Shown in pieces: positions 8,174 to 17,117 of a DNA stretch of 32,796 nucleotides. The stretch is from Methanobacteriota archaeon. GTDB taxonomy: Archaea > Thermoplasmatota > Thermoplasmata > SG8-5. The position numbers and the translations under genes are program-made. The DNA is taken from the NCBI GenBank assembly GCA_030670795.1, contig DAOVAY010000005.1, positions 1 to 32,796 on the forward strand, written 5' to 3'. The stretch's first letter is position 1. Each line of letters starts with the position of its first letter. The notes under the pieces were generated by a model that had not been told where the DNA came from, ran no database searches, and saw only the letters and a program-made list of their open reading frames with translations.

Positions 8174-9463
8174 ATGTGCGGGTCAGCAGTAGATGAGACG
8201 GCTACCGAGTGCCCCGATTGCGGGGAGCAATTCGCTCCTTTGGAAGAAGTGTCTGAAGAACCGGAGTTTGTTGAAGAAATCACAACTGAGGAAACCGAAG
8301 AAATTGAACAGTTGGCTCCTGTAGAAGAAATAACAGACGAAATTCAACCAGAGGATATAGAAGCCGAAGAGAAATTTCAGATAACTGAAGATACCGGAGA
8401 ATTTGAAGAGATGGCTCCGGTCGAAGAGATAACGGACGAAATTCCACCAGAGGACATAGATGCCGAAGAAGAACTTCAGCTAACAGAGGATACTGAAGAG
8501 GAATTATCTGAGGAGGAGGGAGAACCACTCGAAGAAGAGCTGCAGGTATCCGACGCAGGCTGCCCAATTTGTGGTAGTCAGTTGTTCACTGTTGAATCTG
8601 GGGATCTGGTTTCATGCGATGATTGTGGAAATGTTTACATCAGGAAGGAGTATGTGGGCCTTTGTAAACAAAGCTGGAAATTAAAATTCTGGGTTGGCCT
8701 TATATTCATAATAGTCGGGGATATAGGCGTAGCCTTAGGGTCCTATGTCCATAATATTTACAGATGGTCTCCACTTGGTGACTTATACTTGGGCTACGGT
8801 TGGATGGACCAGTTATTTGGAGTGATTGGTGTCGTCCTCTTTATTGTGGGGCTCATTCTGTTTGCATGGTCGTTCAAGAGAGAGAGGGAGGTGCAGTGCC
8901 CCTCTTGTAAGATTATTATATGCGAAGGTCAACTGACGATTCATCAAGAGGAGGAAGAAGAGGAGGCAGTTGTCCCAGAGGCAGAGGCAATAGAGGAGGC
9001 AGTGGAGGAGATTGGAGAAGTGGGCGAATGCCCCCACTGTGGCGTGATGGTTAGTGTATTCGATGCTGTTTGTCCGAATTGCGAAACGCCTTTAGATATC
9101 AAGGAGGAAGATGAAGAAGTAGCTGATGAAATAGTGGAAGAGGAAACTCAAGTTGATGAAATAGAGGCTGAAATAGAGCCTACAGAATATAAACCCGCCT
9201 CAGAATTAGATGAAACAGAGATGATATTGGAAAGTCTTGAACTCATTGAAGAAGAAACCAAAGAGGAAGAACCAAAAGAAGAACCAGAAGAAGATGAGAA
9301 CGGAATGAGGGCGTTGAGAGAACTTGAAGCAGAATTCGATACGACATCTCCTGAGACAGAAATAGAAAAAACAGAGATGGAATGTCCTGGGTGCGGAATG
9401 TTGATTGATAAAGGCTCAAGTTCATGCCCGATATGCGGAGCAGAAACTCCAAGTGGCGAGTAA
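8174..9463 (+). CDS. Zinc-ribbon, acidic-repeat membrane protein, second paralogue (start probably disrupted)
   Basis: The frame from ATG 8174 gives 429 residues, but the upstream in-frame codons read K-F-I-C-P before M-C-G, completing a CPMCG ribbon as in the preceding gene. The true start is probably ATG 8119, one frame away, separated by a six-G run at 8121-8126; one G fewer would join them. Visible parts from 8174: ribbon (CG...CPDCG); two acidic repeats of about 33 residues (APVEEITDEI-PEDI, about 48-110); ribbon CPICG...CDDCG near 130-152; two membrane helices (about 170-192 and 212-232); CPSC; an acidic linker; ribbon CPHCG...CPNCE; motif ETEMILESLELIEEE; and a last ribbon CPGCG...CPICG. 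Shares its helix pair with both neighbours. Function unknown. Confidence 0.72.
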   Translation: MCGSAVDETATECPDCGEQFAPLEEVSEEPEFVEEITTEETEEIEQLAPVEEITDEIQPEDIEAEEKFQITEDTGEFEEMAPVEEITDEIPPEDIDAEEELQLTEDTEEELSEEEGEPLEEELQVSDAGCPICGSQLFTVESGDLVSCDDCGNVYIRKEYVGLCKQSWKLKFWVGLIFIIVGDIGVALGSYVHNIYRWSPLGDLYLGYGWMDQLFGVIGVVLFIVGLILFAWSFKREREVQCPSCKIIICEGQLTIHQEEEEEEAVVPEAEAIEEAVEEIGEVGECPHCGVMVSVFDAVCPNCETPLDIKEEDEEVADEIVEEETQVDEIEAEIEPTEYKPASELDETEMILESLELIEEETKEEEPKEEPEEDENGMRALRELEAEFDTTSPETEIEKTEMECPGCGMLIDKGSSSCPICGAETPSGE

Positions 9464-9464
9464 T

Positions 9465-12400
9465 ATGGCAGACTGGCAACCACTTTCCCCAAACGAAAAA
9501 AAGAAGGCAGAAAAGACCCTTCATAACTTCAAAAAAGCTTTGGATAAAGAGTTCAAAAGCGGCAGATTTACGGTGGAAGAATGTAAAACTCGTGTCAAAC
9601 AAAAGGAAATTGAAATCGGTTTAGCACCACCGCCAACCGACGAGGTCCCAACGCCACCAGAGGAGATTATTGAGGAAGTGCCAGAGGAGCCAATTCCAGA
9701 AGAGAAACCGTTACCAACCGAGGAGGAACTCCCGGTGGAGGAGGAATTGCCTCCACCTGAGGAGGAGGTTGTTGAGGAGCCGCCAGTACCTGAAGAAGAG
9801 CCAATAGAAGAGCTTCCGCCCGAAGAACTTCCAGAAGAGGAACTGCCCCCTCCAGCTGAAGAAGATGTTGAAGAGGACGCTGAGAAACCTCCGGAAGTTG
9901 TTGAAGAGGATGTATTTGAAGAAGGCATAGAATGTCCTTCATGCGGTGCTTTTCTACCAGTGGATTCTGAATCATGCACGGTTTGTGGAGTATCATTTGA
10001 GGTCGTGGACGAGGCTATAGAGGAGATACCATCTCCAGATGAAGAACCAGCAGAGGTTGAAGAAGAACCTCTACCAACCGAGGAAGTTCCTGAAGAAGAG
10101 TTAATCCCTTCACCCGAGGAGGAACCGATGGAGGAAGTAGTTGAAGAGATTCCACCGGATGCTCCCACCCCTGCATGGATTCCGCTCCCGCCCAAAGAGC
10201 AGAAGAAAGCAGAGAAGGAAATGCTCAAGTACAAAAAAGCGCTTGATAAAGCCTACAAACGCGGTGAGTTAACCCGTGAACAATGTATCGAAAAGGTCAA
10301 TGAAAAAGAAGTGTCTTTAGGCCTCGCACCACCGCCTGGACTGGCTGAAGAAGCTCCAGAGCCACCGGCGGAAGAGATACCAGTAGAGGAGCTAATCCCA
10401 GAAGAACCCACTGAGGAGCTCCCCGAAGAGCCCCTTCCCTTAGAGGAGGCGGAACCTGTTGAGGAGGAACCTCCAGAAGAATTACCTGAAGAGGAATTAC
10501 CCCCACCGGAGGAGGAGATTATTGAGGAGCCGCCATTGCCTGAAGAAGAGCCAATCGAGGAACTTCCGCCTGAAGAAATACCAGAAGAGTTACCACCTCA
10601 GGTAGAGGAAGAAGAAGTATACGAACTCCCTCCTGAAGAGGTACCAGAGGAAATGGAAGAAATTGTTGAGGAAGTGGAGGAAGTGCCTCCTTCTGAGCCA
10701 ATTGAAGAGGAGTTCGTTGAGATAGATGAACCAACAGAGGAAGAACTTCTGCCACCCGCTCCAGTCCCTATTCCTATCTGGACCCAACTACCACCCAAAG
10801 AGCAAAAGAAAGCAGAGAAGCTCTTAAAGAAATATAGGAAAGAACTTGATAAGGCTTACAAAAGCGGTAAATTAACTCAGGATGAGTGTGTCATCAAAGC
10901 GAAAGAGAAGGAAGTTGAGTACGGCCTTGTACCACCGCCTGAACCGACCGAAGAAGCTCCGGAGCCCCCGGCGGACGCGGTTTTTGTAGAAGATCCTATT
11001 CCTGAACCAATTGAGGAGCTTCCAGAAGAGCCAATTCTCTTAGAGGAGGCGGAACCTGTTGAGGAGGAACCTCCAGAAGAATTACCTGAAGAGGAATTAC
11101 CCCCACCGGAGGAGGAGATTATTGAGGAGCCGCCGTTACCTGAAGAAGAGCCAATCGAAGAGCTTCCCCCAGAAGAACTTCCAGAAGAGGAGTTACCCTC
11201 TCCCGTAGAAGATGTTCTAGATGAGGAGATTAAAGAGGAAGGTATAGAATGCCCTTCATGCGGTGCTTTCTTACCTATTGGCTCAGAGACATGCACTATT
11301 TGTGGGGAATCGTTAGTAATCAAGGAGGAGGTGGAAGTAGATTATGAAGAGTACAAAGATGCCCTAAGAAAAGAGACAACGGAAAAGGGTATTTTTGCTC
11401 CAACTCCAGTAGAAGTAGAAGTACCAGAAGAAGAGGAAGAGGAAGTTGAGGAGTTACCACCACCTATGGAAGAACCCCCTGCACCGCCGGAGGAAGCAGA
11501 TGAGGTTCCTCCAGTTATTCCTGTCCCGATTGTATGGACGCCCCTTCCACCTAAAGAGGAGAAGAAAGCAGAGAAGGAGTTGAACAAGTTCAAGAAAGGG
11601 CTTGACAAGGCTTACAAACACGGTGAGCTAACGCGCGAGCAGTGTCTTGTCGAAGTCAAAGAAAAGGAAGTGGCTTTGGGCCTTGCCCCGCCCCCAGAAC
11701 CGGTTGAAGAAGTTACCGAGCCTCCGGTGGAAGAGATTCCTGTTGAGGAGCCTGTGCCAGAGCCAATCGAAGAGCTTCCCGAGGAGCTAGCAGAGGAAGA
11801 GGTTCCTGTTGAGGAGGAATTGCCCCCACCAGAGGAGGAGGTTATTGAGGAGCCCCCATTACCTGAAGAGGAGGTTATCGAAGAGCTTCCTCCCGACGAG
11901 CTTCCAGAAGAGGTTCCTCCTGAAGAATTACCCGAAGAAGAGGCAATCGAAGAGCTTCCACTCGAGGAACTTCCAGAAGAAGTTCCACCTCCAGCCGAGG
12001 AGGAGCCTGTCGAGGAATTACCACCGCTCCCAGAAGAAGAACCTGTGGAAGCTGAGGAACCAATTGAGCCCCTACCAGTCGAGGAAGTTCCAGAGGAACT
12101 ACCACCCACAATAGAAGAGGAGCCTGTAGAGGAGATCCCACCAGAGGAGTTGCCTGAAGAATTACCTCCACCGCTTGAAGAAGAGGTTATTGAGGAAGAG
12201 CCAGCAATAGGTGAGAGGGTTTGTGCCTCCTGCGGTGCCTTTGTATCAGAGGCTCAAACGACATGCCCCATTTGTAATGCACCTATTGAAATTGAGGAAG
12301 TAGTAGAGCCCCTACCAATCGAGGAACTTCCAGAAGAAGAGCTGCCACCCCCGTTAGAAGAGGAACCCGTCGAGGAGATTCCTCCGGAAGAATTACCAGA

Positions 12401-14084
12401 AGTGGAATTGCCCCCTGTTGTAGAAGATGAAGAAAACATCTGTCCAAATTGTGGGGCGTTTCTTGAGCCTGGCTCCACCGAATGTTTCATCTGTGGGGCT
12501 AAACTGGTTGAAGAAGAAATACCGGTTGAAGAAGAAATTCCAGCGGCTGAGGAGGAAATTCCTGCTGAGGTTCCTATAATTGAGGAACCAGAGGAAGTTG
12601 AAGAAGCAATTGAGGAGCTTCCAGAGACAGAAGAGGTCGAAGTCATAGAACTCAGAGAGGGCGAAATAATGTGCCCCTCTTGTTCAAGTGTGATTCCCGA
12701 TGATAGCCAGAAGTGCCCGGAATGTTGGACCGACCTTTCATTATACGTAAGATGTCCGGCCTGCGATCTTCTTACACCTGCCGGTGAGGAGACATGCAGG
12801 GAATGCTTTGTCCCACTGGCAATCAGCGTCGAGGAGATTGAAGAGGTAATCGAGGGAGAAATAGAGGAAGGTTATGTTCCAAAGGAAATAGACATTCCCG
12901 AAGCTGCTGAGATATCCGCGGAGCTCAGGGAAGAAATGACTGTACTTGAAGCTGAAGAGGCACAGGAAAAGGAGTGCTTGGTCTGTGGTGCCATATTTGG
13001 ACCCGAGGACGAAGTCTGTCCAGTTTGTCGTATGGAATATGGCGTAGTAATCGACGAAATCCCAGAAGAAGAAAGAGTTTGGGAGGGTATGGAGGTCGAG
13101 GTACGGCCTACAGTCTACACTTGCCCGAGCTGTTCTGAAAATGTCGTCGGACTTGATGCCACAGAGAGAGAAATCACCGAGACGAAATGGTTCCGTTATG
13201 GCATATACTCAATATTCATCGGCATCCTGTTCACGTCCTTTTCGATATCACTGAGGGGCTGGACAGTTGAAAACGCATCCCTGGGCGTACGCCCGCCACC
13301 CTTTGATGTATTAATTACTTTGTTAGGCTGGATACTGGTTTTAATCGGTTTTGCCTTCTGGTTTATTTCGTGGAGGCTCCATCAAGAAAGGATGGAATGC
13401 CCGCAATGTGGCATTGAGATAACATCTGATATGGGAATCTGCATCAATTGCGGGACAGAATTGATTGAGGGATACAGCGAGGAGTTTCCAGAAGAAGACG
13501 AGGAGTTCCCAGGAGAAGACGTTGACGTGACCGAGGCACCGCTGGATGCTGAACCAACTGAAATAACAGAAGAGGTTGTTGAAGCAGAGGTGGAGGAAGT
13601 GCCAGCACCGCCGGCAGAATATGTAGAACCCGAGGAAGAGTTTCCCGAGGAAATCTCAGAACCTCTACCGGAACCCGAGCCAGAAGCACCGGCAATCCCT
13701 GAGGAACCTGGCACAGACGATCTTTTACCATTTCCCGAAGCCGAAGCAGAACCTTCAGAGGACGTTATCGGAGCAGAGCTTCCTGTGAAACATGAGGTTC
13801 GTAAGAAATGCCCCGGTTGCGGCATATACGTGGATATGGATGTTCCCGCTTGCCCTGTGTGTGACACCGAATTCGGACCAGAGCCCATTCCATCAGAGGA
13901 AGCAGAACTAGAATCGCTTGAGTCACCGCCAGAAGCAGAGCCAGAGGTAGACGAGATCGCAGAACCAGAAGAACCAACCCCCACAGAAGACGTTTCTTCT
14001 GGAGAAACAGAATGCCCTTCATGCGGGGCAATGATAAAGTCTACCGAGAAGGAATGTCCGATTTGTGAGTATCCTTTGAAGTGA
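9465..14084 (+). CDS. Giant Pro/Glu-rich multi-zinc-ribbon membrane protein, third paralogue
   Basis: A 1539-residue protein beginning MADWQPLSPNEKKKAEK one base after the previous stop. It has four copies of a charged helical module of about 50 residues ending GL-PPP, each with a Trp near its start (W4, W238, W439, W691); the part resembling DKAYKHGELTREQC recalls short SHOCT-like oligomerisation helices, by resemblance only. Between them lie long linkers of EELPEEELPPPEEE type. About ten four-Cys zinc ribbons (CPSCGAF...C-ICG type) lie from residue 157 to the C-terminus. Two membrane helices at about 1246-1266 and 1280-1303 match the helix pair of the two upstream genes. Expected to be strongly acidic and mostly disordered, with ribbons strung along it, cytoplasmic and membrane-anchored. 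Repetitive DNA makes assembly error possible. Function unknown; scaffold or adaptor is a guess. Confidence 0.8.
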   Translation: MADWQPLSPNEKKKAEKTLHNFKKALDKEFKSGRFTVEECKTRVKQKEIEIGLAPPPTDEVPTPPEEIIEEVPEEPIPEEKPLPTEEELPVEEELPPPEEEVVEEPPVPEEEPIEELPPEELPEEELPPPAEEDVEEDAEKPPEVVEEDVFEEGIECPSCGAFLPVDSESCTVCGVSFEVVDEAIEEIPSPDEEPAEVEEEPLPTEEVPEEELIPSPEEEPMEEVVEEIPPDAPTPAWIPLPPKEQKKAEKEMLKYKKALDKAYKRGELTREQCIEKVNEKEVSLGLAPPPGLAEEAPEPPAEEIPVEELIPEEPTEELPEEPLPLEEAEPVEEEPPEELPEEELPPPEEEIIEEPPLPEEEPIEELPPEEIPEELPPQVEEEEVYELPPEEVPEEMEEIVEEVEEVPPSEPIEEEFVEIDEPTEEELLPPAPVPIPIWTQLPPKEQKKAEKLLKKYRKELDKAYKSGKLTQDECVIKAKEKEVEYGLVPPPEPTEEAPEPPADAVFVEDPIPEPIEELPEEPILLEEAEPVEEEPPEELPEEELPPPEEEIIEEPPLPEEEPIEELPPEELPEEELPSPVEDVLDEEIKEEGIECPSCGAFLPIGSETCTICGESLVIKEEVEVDYEEYKDALRKETTEKGIFAPTPVEVEVPEEEEEEVEELPPPMEEPPAPPEEADEVPPVIPVPIVWTPLPPKEEKKAEKELNKFKKGLDKAYKHGELTREQCLVEVKEKEVALGLAPPPEPVEEVTEPPVEEIPVEEPVPEPIEELPEELAEEEVPVEEELPPPEEEVIEEPPLPEEEVIEELPPDELPEEVPPEELPEEEAIEELPLEELPEEVPPPAEEEPVEELPPLPEEEPVEAEEPIEPLPVEEVPEELPPTIEEEPVEEIPPEELPEELPPPLEEEVIEEEPAIGERVCASCGAFVSEAQTTCPICNAPIEIEEVVEPLPIEELPEEELPPPLEEEPVEEIPPEELPEVELPPVVEDEENICPNCGAFLEPGSTECFICGAKLVEEEIPVEEEIPAAEEEIPAEVPIIEEPEEVEEAIEELPETEEVEVIELREGEIMCPSCSSVIPDDSQKCPECWTDLSLYVRCPACDLLTPAGEETCRECFVPLAISVEEIEEVIEGEIEEGYVPKEIDIPEAAEISAELREEMTVLEAEEAQEKECLVCGAIFGPEDEVCPVCRMEYGVVIDEIPEEERVWEGMEVEVRPTVYTCPSCSENVVGLDATEREITETKWFRYGIYSIFIGILFTSFSISLRGWTVENASLGVRPPPFDVLITLLGWILVLIGFAFWFISWRLHQERMECPQCGIEITSDMGICINCGTELIEGYSEEFPEEDEEFPGEDVDVTEAPLDAEPTEITEEVVEAEVEEVPAPPAEYVEPEEEFPEEISEPLPEPEPEAPAIPEEPGTDDLLPFPEAEAEPSEDVIGAELPVKHEVRKKCPGCGIYVDMDVPACPVCDTEFGPEPIPSEEAELESLESPPEAEPEVDEIAEPEEPTPTEDVSSGETECPSCGAMIKSTEKECPICEYPLK
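10439..10534 (+). repeat. 96-bp exact direct repeat, copy 1
   Basis: Bases 10439-10534 are identical to 11039-11134, exactly 600 bp apart, inside the giant Pro/Glu-rich gene. With the flanking helical modules (Trp codons 603 bp apart) this shows a roughly 200-codon unit was duplicated or homogenised recently, since synonymous sites are also identical. Confidence 0.9.
11039..11134 (+). repeat. 96-bp exact direct repeat, copy 2
   Basis: Second copy of the identical 96-bp segment. The next few bases differ at single positions (ATTGCC versus GTTACC) and similarity continues, which marks the edge of the homogenised tract rather than an element boundary. Confidence 0.9.
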
Positions 14085-14094
14085 ATTTTTAAGC

Positions 14095-15756
14095 CTAAAA
14101 TATCGGAGGCTCATCATATTCTCCAAAGACCTCTCTAAGTACATCACAGGTTTCCCCGAGCGTGGCATTGGCCTTGACCGCGTCCAATATGTAAGGCATG
14201 AGATTCTGATCCCCCTCTGCGGCTTTCCGTAAGGCTGAAAGAGAATGTTCATATTTTGTTTGGTCGCGGCTTTCCCGTAGTTTTATCAACCGCTCCAGTT
14301 GTTTTCTCTCACCCTCAGGGTCCATCTCCAGGAGAGGTATGCCTATTTCATCCTCTTCAACAAATTCGTTTACCCCCACTATTACCCGCTCCTGTTTATC
14401 AATCTCCTTCTGGTACCCATATGCACTGTTGGCAATCTCTTGCTGAAAGAATCCCTTTTCTATGGCTTTGATAACACCGCCTAAGGCGTTGATTTTATCA
14501 AAATATCTGTGGGTCTCTTCTTCCATGTAATTCGTCATATACTCCACAAAGTAAGAGCCAGCAAGGGGGTCTATGGTATTTGTAACTCCGCACTCATGGG
14601 CTAGAATCTGCTGTGTCCTGAGCGCGACCTTTACCGCCTTCTCCGACGGAAGCGCAAGTGCCTCATCCATCGAGTTGGTGTGCAACGATTGTGTGCCTCC
14701 GAGAATCGCAGCCAATGCCTGGATGGTCGTCCTGACAATGTTGTTCTCCGGTTGTTGGGCAGTGAGCGAGCAACCGGCAGTTTGGGTGTGGAACCTCAAC
14801 CAAAGACTTCGGGATTTCTTTGCCCCCCGATTCTTCATCTCCTTGGCCCAGATGCGCCTTGCCGCCCTGTATTTGGCAATTTCCTCGAACAGATCATTGT
14901 GGGCGTTAAAGAAGAAGGATAACCTGGGAGCGAACGCGTCAATTTCCAGCCCCCGCTCTACAGCTGCATCCACATAGGTCAAGCCGTCCGCCAACGTGAA
15001 TGCCAGCTCCTGAACCGCTGTGGAGCCAGCCTCCCTAATATGGTATCCTGATATGCTTACGGTGTTCCATTTTGGCAGCTCCTTGGAGCCGAACTCAAAC
15101 GTGTCCACGATAACGCGCATGGACTGCTCGGGCGGGAATATCCAGGACTTCTGTGCTATGTATTCCTTGAGTATGTCGTTCTGTATCGTTCCGGCGAGCA
15201 TATCTCTGGAAGCTCCCTGTCTTTCCGCCGCGGCTATGTAGAACGCCCAAACTATGGCAGCGGGTCCGTTTATGGTCATCGATGTGCTCACATCCTTCAT
15301 TGGAATGCCATCGAACAATATTTTCATATCTTCGAGGGACGAGATGGCCACACCGCACTTGCCGAACTCGCCTTCAGCCAGAGGGTCATCTGTGTCCCGT
15401 CCGTATATGGTAGGATAATCGAAGGCCGTGGAAAGGCCGGTTTCGCCATGTGCCAGTAAATATTTGAATCTCAAGTTGGTTTCCTCCGCTGTTCCAAAAC
15501 CCGCGAACTGCCTCATGGTCCAGAGCCTTCCACGGTACATGTCTGGCTGCACACCTCTTGTGAACGGAAAGCGGCTGGGAAAATTCAGGTCTTTTAGGTA
15601 TTCCAAATCAGGCACGTCTTCCGGCGTGTATATGTTTTTTATTTGAACACTGGACGTCGTCATAAAATGTTCTGTTCTCTCTTTCTTGTCCTTGAAGGAG
15701 CTTTCCCACTCCTCTCTGGTCTCTTTAATCTTCTTTATTCGGTCTTCGGACAACAC
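14095..15756 (-). CDS. Methylmalonyl-CoA mutase, catalytic (alpha) subunit
   Basis: A 553-residue protein matching the catalytic TIM-barrel part of methylmalonyl-CoA mutase, which interconverts succinyl-CoA and (R)-methylmalonyl-CoA using adenosylcobalamin. The substrate-binding N-terminal segment is present ([20 protein letters not shown], about residues 63-82, then [10 protein letters not shown]), as are [33 protein letters not shown] and [14 protein letters not shown]. There is no C-terminal cobalamin-binding domain (no DxHxxG), so a separate B12 subunit must exist elsewhere, as is normal in archaea. The start is GTG 15756 with a GGAGAGG-type site just upstream. The stop is only 10 bp from the convergent giant zinc-ribbon gene. 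It diverges from the methyltransferase gene over 90 bp. Confidence 0.93.
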   Translation of the reverse strand: MLSEDRIKKIKETREEWESSFKDKKERTEHFMTTSSVQIKNIYTPEDVPDLEYLKDLNFPSRFPFTRGVQPDMYRGRLWTMRQFAGFGTAEETNLRFKYLLAHGETGLSTAFDYPTIYGRDTDDPLAEGEFGKCGVAISSLEDMKILFDGIPMKDVSTSMTINGPAAIVWAFYIAAAERQGASRDMLAGTIQNDILKEYIAQKSWIFPPEQSMRVIVDTFEFGSKELPKWNTVSISGYHIREAGSTAVQELAFTLADGLTYVDAAVERGLEIDAFAPRLSFFFNAHNDLFEEIAKYRAARRIWAKEMKNRGAKKSRSLWLRFHTQTAGCSLTAQQPENNIVRTTIQALAAILGGTQSLHTNSMDEALALPSEKAVKVALRTQQILAHECGVTNTIDPLAGSYFVEYMTNYMEEETHRYFDKINALGGVIKAIEKGFFQQEIANSAYGYQKEIDKQERVIVGVNEFVEEDEIGIPLLEMDPEGERKQLERLIKLRESRDQTKYEHSLSALRKAAEGDQNLMPYILDAVKANATLGETCDVLREVFGEYDEPPIF

Positions 15757-15846
15757 AACCTCTCCTGAATGCTGGGAAATGGTTTACAGGTTAAATAGAG
15801 TTTCGCATCGACCGTAATTATTAATAGAGCCAACACCCTCTAACCG

Positions 15847-16503
15847 ATGATGTCAACCGAGAAGTCCAGGGTCGCTCGAAGATATGACAAATGGAGCGGT
15901 CTTTACGATTCTGTGGATACTTTTCCGCTGATCGGACGCGCAGAAAAGAGATGGAGGCTCGAGGCCATTGAGATGCTGGACTTGAAACCGGACGACATAG
16001 TCCTTGATGTTGGGACCGGCACAGGCCTGATACTGCCTTGGATTGCCCGGCATTTGACTACGGGGAAGGTTATCGGCATCGATATATCTGACAAGATGCT
16101 GGCTAAAGCCAGGGGCAGGGCAGAGAAGGTTGGCGTGGCAGACCGGGTGAAGTTGAAAAAAGAAGACGCGGATTCCATGACCTTCCAGGATTCTGCGTTC
16201 GATAAGGTCATCGCCACTTATACAATGACCACAGTGCCTGAGCCAACCCGGACGTTTCAGGAGATGGTCAGGGTTATGAAGGACGATGGAAAAATGGTGA
16301 TCCTGGACACCGGGAAGCCGAAGAAAGGGGTGGCGAGGGCAATTCACTATTACATGAGACCATTTGCCAGGGTATTCGGCCTGACGCACATAGACAGGGA
16401 CATAGACGCCATTGCTTCCGGCGTGAAGGGGATTGAGAAGGTCAAGGAGAAGAGATTCTACGGCGGAATGGTCTACTCTACTTTATGGGAAAAGACAAGA
16501 TGA
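15847..16503 (+). CDS. Class I SAM-dependent methyltransferase
   Basis: A 218-residue Rossmann-fold methyltransferase of the UbiE/Coq5-like group. SAM motif I is LDVGTGTGLILP at about residues 52-63; the acidic residue after strand 2 is in GKVIGIDISDKML (about 75-87), and motif II/III regions follow (DKVIATYTMTTVPEP, then GKMVILDTG). The opening (VARRYDKWSGLYDSVD) is typical of phospholipid, quinone and related lipid methyltransferases; the substrate cannot be read from sequence. No Shine-Dalgarno is seen and a TATA-like ATTATTAAT lies about 25 nt upstream of the ATG, suggesting a leaderless message. A second ATG follows immediately (15850). Convergent with the pilin gene, 15 bp between stops. 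Confidence 0.85.
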   Translation: MMSTEKSRVARRYDKWSGLYDSVDTFPLIGRAEKRWRLEAIEMLDLKPDDIVLDVGTGTGLILPWIARHLTTGKVIGIDISDKMLAKARGRAEKVGVADRVKLKKEDADSMTFQDSAFDKVIATYTMTTVPEPTRTFQEMVRVMKDDGKMVILDTGKPKKGVARAIHYYMRPFARVFGLTHIDRDIDAIASGVKGIEKVKEKRFYGGMVYSTLWEKTR

Positions 16504-16518
16504 TAGGTAAATAGATTA

Positions 16519-16977
16519 TTAGTTTACGTATAAGACAGATACTCCATATCCAGTACCGGCGATGGTTATCGTATCACCATGTTGAACACTTGCCGCAAAT
16601 ATGTGTATCATCATCCCACTAGTGAATGGGGCATCGATGTTAGCTAGACCCCAAACACCGTTTGTATATGTCGCAGCAAGGGCTCCGTCCGAGTAATAAA
16701 GTGTAGCATTAGTGGGATATGGCAGTCCATCTTGTGTAATCGATATGGTAGAGTCATGTATCCTTGAACCCGGGTTGGCGGTTGATATGAGAATCGTAAC
16801 ACTTGTTTGGTTTTTTGCCTGCTGGTTGAGTCCGAGCGGGACTTCTGCTCGCGGTCCGCTGGAGCTTATGCCTATTACCATAACATAAAGTACGGCTGCA
16901 AGTACAACAGTAATGGCCACCATGAGGATGGTTGCTATCACGGGTGAGACACCATCTTTGTTCCATGATTTTTTCAT
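16519..16977 (-). CDS. Archaeal type IV pilin-like protein (paralogue 1)
   Basis: A 152-residue secreted or surface pilin. The N-terminus MKKSWNKDGVSPVIATIL is a class III signal peptide followed by the conserved hydrophobic pilin helix (about residues 10-36), the hallmark of the archaeal type IV pilin N-terminal family; a prepilin peptidase would cut near the Gly-Val junction before SPV. A beta-rich, Ser/Thr/Asn-rich head follows. ATG 16977 is preferred over an in-frame TTG at 16983 because AGGGGAA is then correctly spaced. It shares an almost identical helix and the PLGLNQQ segment with the next pilin gene, but the heads have diverged. Each gene probably has its own promoter (TATA-like GTATATTAAAG about 45 nt upstream). 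Confidence 0.88.
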   Translation of the reverse strand: MKKSWNKDGVSPVIATILMVAITVVLAAVLYVMVIGISSSGPRAEVPLGLNQQAKNQTSVTILISTANPGSRIHDSTISITQDGLPYPTNATLYYSDGALAATYTNGVWGLANIDAPFTSGMMIHIFAASVQHGDTITIAGTGYGVSVLYVN

Positions 16978-17117
16978 ATCCAATTCCCCTATTTGTTTCC
17001 AGATATTGCACCTTCTTTAATATACTTTCTATAGAGCATGGATCTAAATAGACATAAATGTACAATGAAATTAAGTTAATAAAAAACTAAAATAAAAAAA
17101 AGAAAAAGGGTTTGGGA

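Noticed and set aside
9521-13984. Several minus-strand Ser/Gly-rich frames of up to 237 residues.
   Set aside because: They are reverse-strand images of GAA/GAG/CCA-rich codons in the giant zinc-ribbon gene; no domain or ribosome binding site supports them.
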